DNA of 5,864 nt from an uncultured Gammaproteobacteria bacterium (GTDB lineage: Bacteria > Pseudomonadota > Gammaproteobacteria > GCA-001735895), in contig CALZHS010000129.1 in the NCBI GenBank assembly GCA_945787265.1, positions 1-5,864 on the forward strand, given 5' to 3'. Of the stretch, positions 1 to 5,476 are shown in pieces. The notes under the pieces are model-generated. The model was not told the DNA's origin. It did no database searches and saw only the letters and a program-made list of their open reading frames with translations. The translations under genes were made by a program, and so were the position numbers. Position 1 is the first letter of the stretch, and every line of letters begins with the position of its first letter.

Positions 1-792
1 CAGCGCCGGATTGACGCCAATCCCGAGGTCGCCAATATAATTTGGGTGCTGGTTGTCGATAAAATCCTGGCAGCGAAACGAGTTGACGAGCGGGAGGGTA
101 TTGGCTGCGCAAAAATCCTGCAGCTGCTGGCGTGTATCCTCGCTCCAGCCACTGCCACCAACAATGACCAGCGGTTGCGCGGCAGATTCCAGCAGCTCTG
201 CCATATGCGAAATATCGGCCGTAGCGGGACTGGTTGTGACGATTTGCGTGGCTCTTGCATCCGTGGCCCCGGTTTGATCGGTCAGCATATCTTCAGGCAA
301 CGCCAGCACTACCGGGCCGGGGCGACCGCCGGTAGCGATGCTGAAGGCGCGATTCATATACTCCGGGATACGTGCCGCGTCGTCGATTTGCGCAACCCAC
401 TTGGCGACTTCGGAAAACATCCGGCGGTAATCGATTTCCTGGAAAGCCTCGCGGTCGAGGTCCTTGCGCGCGATCTGTCCGACCAGCAGGATCATCGGGG
501 TTGAATCCTGCATGGCGACATGCAGACCGCCACTGGCATTGGTGGCGCCAGGCCCGCGCGTCACGAAACAGATGCCGGGTTTACCCGTAAGCTTGCCCTC
601 GGCTTCGGCCATGTAAGCCGCACCACCTTCGTTGCGGCACACGATCAGTGAAATTTCGCTGCGGTCAAATAGCGCGTCCAGCGCGGCCAGGTAGCTTTCG
701 CCGGGGATACAGAAAATGCGCTCGACCGAGTTGATTTTCAAGGCGTCGATCAAAACCTCGGCGCCACTGCGGAACTTGTCTGGTGTCGTCAC
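1..792 (-). CDS. Thiamine-diphosphate-dependent enzyme, acetolactate-synthase-like (N-terminal part, runs off left edge)
   Basis: Cytoplasmic ThDP enzyme of the acetolactate synthase/2-oxoacid decarboxylase superfamily, which forms or breaks C-C bonds next to a 2-oxo group. The visible 264 residues cover the whole N-terminal pyrimidine-binding domain and the start of the central domain. The catalytic glutamate that activates ThDP is Glu55 (CRNEGGAAYMAEA, 52-64). GPGATN is at 80-85 and the AFQEID loop at 116-121, a pattern typical of AHAS-like members. A central-domain start (LVIVGGSGW) lies near 204-212. The diphosphate-binding C-terminal domain is outside the window. No ATG exists between the in-frame stop (850-852) and the conserved domain. 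GTG at 790-792 (VTTPDKFRSG) is the best start; TTG at 805-807 is the alternative, and neither has a clear Shine-Dalgarno. Glu55 excludes glyoxylate carboligase, which has Val there. The exact substrate cannot be assigned. It is divergent from the transporter gene at 1020. Confidence 0.88.
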   Translation of the reverse strand, partial: MTTPDKFRSGAEVLIDALKINSVERIFCIPGESYLAALDALFDRSEISLIVCRNEGGAAYMAEAEGKLTGKPGICFVTRGPGATNASGGLHVAMQDSTPMILLVGQIARKDLDREAFQEIDYRRMFSEVAKWVAQIDDAARIPEYMNRAFSIATGGRPGPVVLALPEDMLTDQTGATDARATQIVTTSPATADISHMAELLESAAQPLVIVGGSGWSEDTRQQLQDFCAANTLPLVNSFRCQDFIDNQHPNYIGDLGIGVNPAL

Positions 793-1019
793 AACAACTA
801 TCGCCAATAAAAATGAATCGGGCTGTACCCCATTTATGCCGGCGTCGGATTTTGTTTTTTAGCGTCCGGGAACGAGGAACTCGTATCTTCGCCATGATCC
901 CGATAAAAAGCAATGCCTGTCAAAGATTGAAGTTGTTGAGATCGGTTGGCCGAAAATCCCCCGCTCTCGCGCGAAAAAATGGATAGGCGAAGATAGCAGA
1001 AGAACTTAGAATCTCACGC
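793..1019. promoter_or_regulatory. Divergent intergenic region between ThDP enzyme and EamA transporter, with spaced inverted repeat
   Basis: This 227-bp gap must carry the promoters of both flanking, divergently transcribed genes. A perfect 10-bp inverted repeat is visible: TATCTTCGCC at 884-893 and GGCGAAGATA at 986-995, 92 bp apart. It could be a pair of regulator half-sites, but a chance match is possible. I found no convincing -35/-10 pair on either strand, and the small open frames here have no family features. Confidence 0.4.
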
Positions 1020-1898
1020 ATGAAGTCGACACATTTGAAAGGCTTGCTGATCACTGCATGTGGGGTCCTGGTGATTTCTCCCGATGGGCTGCTGACGCGC
1101 CTGATCGTGACGGATCACTGGACCATGATTTTCTGGCGCGCGCTGTTTCTGTCCTTTGGTATGTGGCTGGTAATCAGTTTTGCCTACCCCAACCGAGTAT
1201 GGCAGCAGTATAGAACGATCAAGGGCCCCGGGTTATTGATGGTCACGGCCTATTCACTGGGTACGATTTCTTTTATTTTTGCGATTACGCATACCAGTGT
1301 CGCCAACACGTTAATCATCCTCAGTACCACACCTCTGTTCGCGGCTATTATCGGGCGTCTTTTGCTGCATGAGAAAATCCAGCCGCGAACCATCATCGCC
1401 ATTTTGCTGGTGGCGACCGGGATAACGATTATGACGTCGGGCAGTGTTAATCAGCAGAACGGGTTGCTGGGGGACCTCGCGGCAATTCTGGGCTCGTTTT
1501 TTCTGGCCTGCGGCTTTAGCTTCGTGCGCCGTTTTCCGCAGGTTTCGGCATTTTCGGCAATATCCTGCAGCGGCCTGTTAACGGCATTGGTAATTCTGCC
1601 TTTCGCCGCACCGCTGTCGGTCTCCCAGGCGGACATGGGGTACCTGATGGTCATGGGTTTATACATGCTGCCCATCGGCACCGCGCTGATGTTTCTTGGC
1701 CCACGCTATATCCCGGCGCCCGAGGTTGGCCTGCTGTTGTTGCTGGAATCGATCCTGGGGCCGGTCTGGGTCTGGTTGGCGCTCGGGGAAGAGCCCGGGA
1801 CCAGCACCTTGCTGGGTGGGGCCGTCGTCATATCAACGCTCGCGGTCAATACGATCTGGGCGTTAAAGTTTCCGCGACTTGAGCCTGCCGCAATCTAA
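1020..1898 (+). CDS. DMT-superfamily transporter, EamA/RhaT-like, ten membrane helices
   Basis: Integral inner-membrane protein of 292 residues, the usual length for drug/metabolite transporters with two EamA repeats. Hydrophobic segments sit at about 9-30, 35-56, 70-92, 93-115, 123-141, 149-171, 178-200, 208-231, 233-258 and 261-282, giving ten helices. The helix-9 motif LLLLLESILGPVWVWLALGEEP, with its glutamate and the end-of-helix LGEEP, is characteristic of the EamA domain; the matching LLLHEK closes helix 4 of the first repeat. These proteins usually export amino acids or other small metabolites, though some import; nothing here fixes the substrate. ATG 1020 is the first in-frame start and lies directly before the first helix; no good Shine-Dalgarno precedes it. 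It is divergent from the ThDP enzyme and convergent, 30 bp apart, with the ketopantoate-reductase-like gene, so it appears to be transcribed alone. Confidence 0.9.
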   Translation: MKSTHLKGLLITACGVLVISPDGLLTRLIVTDHWTMIFWRALFLSFGMWLVISFAYPNRVWQQYRTIKGPGLLMVTAYSLGTISFIFAITHTSVANTLIILSTTPLFAAIIGRLLLHEKIQPRTIIAILLVATGITIMTSGSVNQQNGLLGDLAAILGSFFLACGFSFVRRFPQVSAFSAISCSGLLTALVILPFAAPLSVSQADMGYLMVMGLYMLPIGTALMFLGPRYIPAPEVGLLLLLESILGPVWVWLALGEEPGTSTLLGGAVVISTLAVNTIWALKFPRLEPAAI

Positions 1899-1928
1899 AC
1901 CTGGTTGTTCTAACCGTTTCGGGAGTGC

Positions 1929-2888
1929 TTAGCGATGTTTCGAGCGGCGGTTGAATTTCAGGGCGCCGCGCGCGCGCAGTTCCAGCGAACGCAGGCTGTA
2001 AAGGATGAAACGATTGATCGGTGTATCAAGATCAACTTCGTAGGCCAGGCGCACCACGGCACCGTTTTGAGCGTCGAGCTCCGATGGCCGACCTGCAATC
2101 AGGTCGCGCTGCATCGACGTAGTCGAATTTGGCGGTATGTCTCCCAGCGTGGCCAGCGTCTTGCTAACGCTATCTTCCGGCAGGTCGATTCCCTTGGTTC
2201 GTCCGAGCTGTAACACTTCTTCGATGGCTTCCGTGAGCAGGTCACGCGTTTCCGGCTGGTCGAGCAGAATTCCGACCGGCGCTCTCGACACCGCACCGAG
2301 ACCACTCCAGGGTGTTATCAACATGAATTTCTGCCACATCGCGACCTGGATGTCTTCGGGAATGCTCGACTTGACACCGCTGCAGTGATTGAAGATCTCG
2401 GACAGCGCGTTAACGCGCGGATCGGGTCGATTGTCGAGGTGACCAAAACGAATCAGTGGATTACCGCCACTGTGCTTGATGTGCCCGGGGTTCGCCTGAA
2501 AGGCAACAATTGCGCAAAGCCCGCCCAGTACATTTTTTGCATCGAGTATACCGGCAAGCTGCTCCGGCGCCTCGATACCGTTTTGCAGCGGAATAACCAG
2601 CGTTTCCGGGCCGACCATGGGCTTCATCGCCCTCGCGGCTGACGGTACCTGCCAGGCCTTTACACAGCACAACACGTAATCGACGATACCGACTTCGGCG
2701 GGATTATTGGTAACGCTGACTTTGTCGATGCTGAAATCACCGGCGATGCTGCCGACCTTGAGGCCGCTCGAGCGTAGCGCCGAAAGATTTTCATTGCGCG
2801 CGATAAAGACGACATCCTGACCCAGCTGGGCCAGTCGTCCACCGAAATAAGCACCCACGCCGCCACTGCCGTAGACCGCTATACGCAT
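1929..2888 (-). CDS. Ketopantoate reductase (PanE/ApbA)-family NADP-dependent dehydrogenase, probable paralogue
   Basis: Cytoplasmic 319-residue NAD(P)H-dependent 2-oxoacid reductase of the PanE/ApbA family. The N-terminal Rossmann motif is GSGGVG (7-12), with Arg31 at the end of strand 2, consistent with NADPH preference. CVKAWQ holds Lys77, and LQNG holds Asn103 (E. coli Asn98). The catalytic lysine is Lys187 in MWQKFML (E. coli Lys176). TSM with Ser258 and Glu270 matches E. coli Ser244 and Glu256. However, the two asparagines that E. coli PanE places four and eight residues after the catalytic lysine (Asn180, Asn184) are Ile191 and Ser195 here. The core chemistry should be retained, but the substrate may not be ketopantoate. 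ATG 2888 is supported by GGAG (complement of 2894-2897) and by the Rossmann strand starting at residue 2. No panB/panC neighbour is visible; it stands alone, convergent to the transporter. Confidence 0.9.
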   Translation of the reverse strand: MRIAVYGSGGVGAYFGGRLAQLGQDVVFIARNENLSALRSSGLKVGSIAGDFSIDKVSVTNNPAEVGIVDYVLCCVKAWQVPSAARAMKPMVGPETLVIPLQNGIEAPEQLAGILDAKNVLGGLCAIVAFQANPGHIKHSGGNPLIRFGHLDNRPDPRVNALSEIFNHCSGVKSSIPEDIQVAMWQKFMLITPWSGLGAVSRAPVGILLDQPETRDLLTEAIEEVLQLGRTKGIDLPEDSVSKTLATLGDIPPNSTTSMQRDLIAGRPSELDAQNGAVVRLAYEVDLDTPINRFILYSLRSLELRARGALKFNRRSKHR

Positions 2889-2893
2889 CCTGT

Positions 2894-2897
2894 CTCC
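2894..2897 (-). promoter_or_regulatory. Shine-Dalgarno GGAG of the ketopantoate-reductase-like gene
   Basis: Read on the minus strand, GTGGAGACAGG immediately precedes the ATG at 2888, with GGAG five bases upstream of it. It is the clearest ribosome binding site in the window and fixes this start. Confidence 0.7.
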
Positions 2898-2923
2898 ACT
2901 GAAAAAGATAGATTTATCGTTAC

Positions 2924-2952
2924 ATTATGGCGCAGTGTCGTTGTTTTGTAAG
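2924..2952 (-). promoter_or_regulatory. Candidate sigma-70-type promoter for the ketopantoate-reductase-like gene
   Basis: On the minus strand CTTACA (2947-2952, 4 of 6 to TTGACA) and CATAAT (2924-2929, 5 of 6 to TATAAT) are separated by 17 bases. Transcription would begin near 2917, leaving a leader of about 30 bases before the ATG. Spacing and position are right, but this was found by eye and is untested. Confidence 0.45.
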
Positions 2953-3073
2953 AAAAATTCCGGAACCGGCTTCACGCAAAATCGAAAATTCAGCCGAAGA
3001 GGCCTGTTCTGGCCCCGCAAATTGCAGCCGGGACCTCGGGGAAACGGTCAGAAATCCAGGATATTATTAAAAA

Positions 3074-3088
3074 TGGTAATACATTCCA
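3074..3088. promoter_or_regulatory. IclR-box-like interrupted palindrome
   Basis: TGGTAATACATTCCA agrees at 11 of 14 defined positions with the E. coli IclR operator consensus TGGAAATNATTTCCA, and its TGG/CCA arms extend by one more A/T pair. It lies about 160 bp before the IclR gene start. Members of this family differ widely in binding sequence, so the similarity is suggestive only. Confidence 0.35.
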
Positions 3089-3096
3089 TGTAGCGG

Positions 3097-3108
3097 AAAT
3101 TATAATTT
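3097..3108. repeat. Perfect 12-bp palindrome AAATTATAATTT, possible second operator
   Basis: AAATTATAATTT equals its own reverse complement. With the preceding CGG it reads CGGAAATTAT, which matches the left half of the E. coli IclR operator at all but the first base. Its centre is about 20 bp, close to two helical turns, from the centre of the palindrome at 3074-3088. A+T-rich sequence makes chance palindromes more likely. Confidence 0.35.
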
Positions 3109-3168
3109 TTCAAAATTAAATGCATTAAATTCAAAGATATATAAGAAAAAATTAATCCTGGCTACCCA

Positions 3169-3216
3169 TTTTGGAATATGTTTTTAAAACAAAATTTGTC
3201 GTTTTTGGATATGTTT
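3169..3216 (+). repeat. Direct repeat pair TTTTGGA(A)TATGTTT upstream of the IclR gene
   Basis: TTTTGGAATATGTTT (3169-3183) and TTTTGGATATGTTT (3203-3216) differ by one base insertion and are spaced 33-34 bp apart, about three helical turns. They sit just ahead of the IclR start codon at 3247, where autoregulatory operators of this family usually lie. They may be binding sites overlapping the promoter. Confidence 0.4.
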
Positions 3217-3246
3217 CTTTAACCTCAGGCTGGTAGATTACGCGCC

Positions 3247-4080
3247 ATGACGAACCAGGTTACCAATATCGCCCGCAAGCGCGGCAGACCCCCGGGACCG
3301 AACAATCGAGCCGGTGACGGCAAGAACCAGTCTTTAATCCGGGCTTTAACGCTGCTCGAACGCCTCTCTGAAACACCAACCGGGCTGAACCTGACTGATC
3401 TGTCGTATCAACTCGGCATGCCTGCCGCGACCGTGCATCGCTTGCTCAGCACTTTTGAAGAGCTTGATTTTGTCGAGCAGGATGCCGAGCAGGGATTGTG
3501 GTTTGTGGGTTTGAAAGCCTTTACCGTCGGCAACGCGTTTTTAAACCGGCGTGACCTGGTATCCAGCGCCAGGCCGCACATGCATGCGCTGGTTGAGCAG
3601 TGCGGAGAAACGGTAAACCTGGGCGTAATCGATAACGGCGAAGTGGTATTTATCAGCCAGGTCGAATCGCAGGAAGTGATGCGCATGATTGCGAGGCTGG
3701 GTAGTCGTTCTCCCATTCACGCTTCGGGTGTTGGCAAGGCCCTGTTGGCGAACATGCCGGAACAGCGGGTCGCAACCATATTGCAGCAGCGCGGCCTGGC
3801 ACGCTACACCGATCACACGATTGATAATCTAACCCAGCTGCGTGAAGAGCTCGAGCAGGTGAGAAAGCTCGGTTACGCGCTCGATGATGAAGAACATGCC
3901 GTTGGCCTGCGCTGCGTGGCGGCAGCCATCTTCGATGAGAATGGCCAGGCGCTGGCGGCGATTTCGCTATCAGGGCCAAAAGCCCGCATCGTGGATAAAC
4001 GTTTGAGTGAGTTCGGCAATGCGGTCCGGCAAACAGCCGATGAAATAACCCAGGCGCTGGGCGGTTACAGACCGGCCTGA
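3247..4080 (+). CDS. IclR-family transcriptional regulator with N-terminal AT-hook-like motif
   Basis: DNA-binding regulator of 277 residues. Residues 1-27 are a basic, Gly/Pro-rich leader containing KRGRPPG (11-17), whose RGRP is the AT-hook core. The winged helix-turn-helix spans about 28-85, with the recognition helix near 59-71 (PAATVHRLLSTF). The effector domain spans about 105-270 and shows the family marks GSRSPIHASGVGKALLA (152-168) and GYALDDEEHAVGLRCVAA (209-226), then AAISLSGP (237-244). ATG 3247 is the first possible start after an in-frame stop at 3220-3222, and no proper Shine-Dalgarno precedes it. The class V aminotransferase follows 71 bp downstream on the same strand, so it is the obvious target or operon partner. 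IclR proteins sense small carboxylates; BhcR of the beta-hydroxyaspartate cycle responds to glyoxylate. Assignment to BhcR is an inference from neighbours only. Confidence 0.93.
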   Translation: MTNQVTNIARKRGRPPGPNNRAGDGKNQSLIRALTLLERLSETPTGLNLTDLSYQLGMPAATVHRLLSTFEELDFVEQDAEQGLWFVGLKAFTVGNAFLNRRDLVSSARPHMHALVEQCGETVNLGVIDNGEVVFISQVESQEVMRMIARLGSRSPIHASGVGKALLANMPEQRVATILQQRGLARYTDHTIDNLTQLREELEQVRKLGYALDDEEHAVGLRCVAAAIFDENGQALAAISLSGPKARIVDKRLSEFGNAVRQTADEITQALGGYRPA

Positions 4081-4151
4081 GCATAAACTGTCGTGTCTCA
4101 GATTCGAGAGGTGCGGCGAAACGATTTTTAAATAAACGAGAGACGAAGCAA

Positions 4152-5420
4152 ATGTCAGCACAACCAGACTTTAACCAGAAAAAAGCAGAGGGCCGTGAAA
4201 TGTTCCCACAACTTGAGATCCCCGAAACGCTAGCCGCGGGACCCGGACCCGGTAATACCGATCCGCGGGTACTCGCGAGATTTGCAGCGGCCGGTGTTGC
4301 CGACCATATGCAGGCCGACGTCGTGCGCGGCATGAAAGAAGCCAAGATAATGCTGCGGGAAGTATTTGGCACCAGCAATGCCTACACCTTTGGCGTTTGC
4401 GGTACCGGCTGGGACGGGCTGGACTGCGCTTTTTCACCCATTCTTCCGGGCGATACCGTGGTTGCCTTTGTCAACGGAACCTTCAGCGGCATCGACGATT
4501 TCAACATTCGCCTGAAGGCATCGACACCGGAAGACCTGGCCGCGGACCCGCTGAATCCGAAACCTGCCAACGTCATTACCGTTAACGTTGCGCACGGTGA
4601 ATCTGTCAGCGGCGAAGTGATTGAAGCCGCGCTGGCCGAGCACAAGCCGATGTGGGCGTTCATGGCGCATTATGAAACCGGCAGTGGTCGTATTAACGAT
4701 ATCCAGGGATTTAACGACGCCTGTGCCAAACACGATGTCATGGGGATCGTGGATGCAGTCTCCAGTCTCGGAATCGGCTACTTCAATATTGACGATTACC
4801 CGGCCGTAACCACCTGGGCCTCCTGTCCGCAAAAAGGAATACTCGGGTTGCCTTTAACCTACGCACCGGTCAGTTTTAACGACAAGGTTATCGCCCTGCT
4901 CAGGCAGCGTGGTTGCTATACCTACGTGCATCATCCGATCCTCGAAGCGCGTCACTGGTGCATCGTCGATGGCGAGGATGTCGAAACCGCGTCCTATCAT
5001 CGCACCCATTCGGGTTATGCGGTTGCGTCTTTCCACGAAGCCCTGCGACTGTTACTGCTGCACGGCCGCGAAAAGAAGGCTGCCGATTACGCCTTTTATG
5101 AAAAAGGTTTGCGCGACTCGATCGAGGCAATGGGTTGCAAGGTGACCTCGAATATGCCGAGCCTGGTGGTATTCGACCTGCCCGAGGCGTTCGAGGGCAA
5201 GGAGAAAGAACTCGTCACCGGCTGTCGTGCGGCAGGTTTCGCGATCTGGAACACGCTTTCGGAGCCAGCGCAGATTCGAATCGGTATTCTTAACCAGTTA
5301 ACGGTCGAAACCATGAACGAAATCGTCGGCCGCTTCGCCGATGCGATGATCGAAATGGGTGCCGAGGTGGATAAAGGCAAGATCCTGGACGATCTGAACA
5401 GCTATCTCAGCAGTCGTTAA
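4152..5420 (+). CDS. Class V PLP aminotransferase, divergent serine/alanine-glyoxylate aminotransferase type
   Basis: Cytoplasmic fold-type I PLP enzyme of 422 residues, slightly longer than most serine/alanine-glyoxylate aminotransferases because of extra residues at both ends. GPGPGN (30-35) opens the core. CGTGWD (83-88) is the phosphate-binding turn, HYETGSG (173-179) replaces the usual HNET-type motif, and VDAVSS carries Asp201 for the pyridine nitrogen. CPQKG carries Lys228, the expected Schiff-base lysine. Arg376 in IRIGIL is the expected substrate carboxylate ligand. The family's PPGL after the lysine and the DHRS-type motif after the N-terminal glycine turn are not seen, so amino donor and acceptor cannot be named; glyoxylate is a reasonable acceptor. 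ATG 4152 has GAGAG (4138-4142) nine bases upstream; Met17 (4200) is a less likely start. It follows the IclR gene and ends 18 bp before a terminator. Given the convergent aldolase, a BhcA-like role is possible. Confidence 0.87.
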   Translation: MSAQPDFNQKKAEGREMFPQLEIPETLAAGPGPGNTDPRVLARFAAAGVADHMQADVVRGMKEAKIMLREVFGTSNAYTFGVCGTGWDGLDCAFSPILPGDTVVAFVNGTFSGIDDFNIRLKASTPEDLAADPLNPKPANVITVNVAHGESVSGEVIEAALAEHKPMWAFMAHYETGSGRINDIQGFNDACAKHDVMGIVDAVSSLGIGYFNIDDYPAVTTWASCPQKGILGLPLTYAPVSFNDKVIALLRQRGCYTYVHHPILEARHWCIVDGEDVETASYHRTHSGYAVASFHEALRLLLLHGREKKAADYAFYEKGLRDSIEAMGCKVTSNMPSLVVFDLPEAFEGKEKELVTGCRAAGFAIWNTLSEPAQIRIGILNQLTVETMNEIVGRFADAMIEMGAEVDKGKILDDLNSYLSSR

Positions 5421-5438
5421 AATCTTCGGGTAGTGCAG

Positions 5439-5462
5439 AAACGCCGGCTTATGCCGGCGTTT
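5439..5462. terminator. Rho-independent terminator, probably bidirectional, between aminotransferase and aldolase
   Basis: AAACGCCGGC (5439-5448) pairs perfectly with GCCGGCGTTT (5453-5462) around a TTAT loop, giving a 10-bp stem with a G+C-rich core. Short T runs follow on both strands (TTTT at 5460-5463 on plus; TTT from 5441-5439 on minus). It lies 18 bp past the aminotransferase stop and 14 bp past the aldolase stop, so it can serve both converging genes. Confidence 0.85.
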
Positions 5463-5476
5463 TCTGTTGCGGACGC

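Larger units (their letters stand above)
2889..3246. other. 358-bp divergent intergenic region with A+T-rich block
   Basis: This gap separates the divergent ketopantoate-reductase-like and IclR genes. The left third (2889-2960) holds the probable promoter and ribosome site of the minus-strand gene, plus a short TTCCGGAA palindrome (2958-2965). Positions 2966-3060 have ordinary base composition and show nothing I can name. Positions 3061-3220 are only 22 percent G+C (35 of 160) and contain two palindromes, a pair of direct repeats and A/T tracts. This is a likely regulator-binding and promoter region for the IclR gene. No coding potential is visible. Confidence 0.6.

Noticed and set aside
46..504. 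152-codon open frame on the plus strand
   Set aside because: It lies antisense to the ThDP enzyme, whose frame shows clear family motifs throughout; the plus-strand product has no recognisable features.
1..792. Glyoxylate carboligase (gcl) or sulfoacetaldehyde acetyltransferase (xsc)
   Set aside because: Glyoxylate carboligase has Val at the catalytic glutamate position, where Glu55 is present here, and the N-terminal motifs do not resemble Xsc.
665..913. Minus-strand 82-codon frame overlapping the 5' end of the ThDP gene
   Set aside because: It is a different frame from the conserved ThDP domain, and its product is an Arg-rich shadow sequence.
1905..1917. GGTT-gttct-AACC hairpin in the gap between the transporter and reductase genes
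   Set aside because: The stem is only 4 bp and has no T tract, so it is not credible as a terminator.
1929..2888. Calling this gene panE outright
   Set aside because: Two substrate-binding asparagines are replaced and no pantothenate genes are near, so only the family is safe.
4081..4151. Separate promoter for the aminotransferase in the 71-bp gap
   Set aside because: TTCGAG and a TTTAAAT stretch are roughly spaced, but the match is weak; read-through from the IclR gene is as likely.
3653..4378. Long minus-strand frame (241 codons) opposite the IclR and aminotransferase genes
   Set aside because: It spans two well-supported plus-strand genes and the gap between them, with the low-complexity composition typical of antisense frames in G+C-rich codons.
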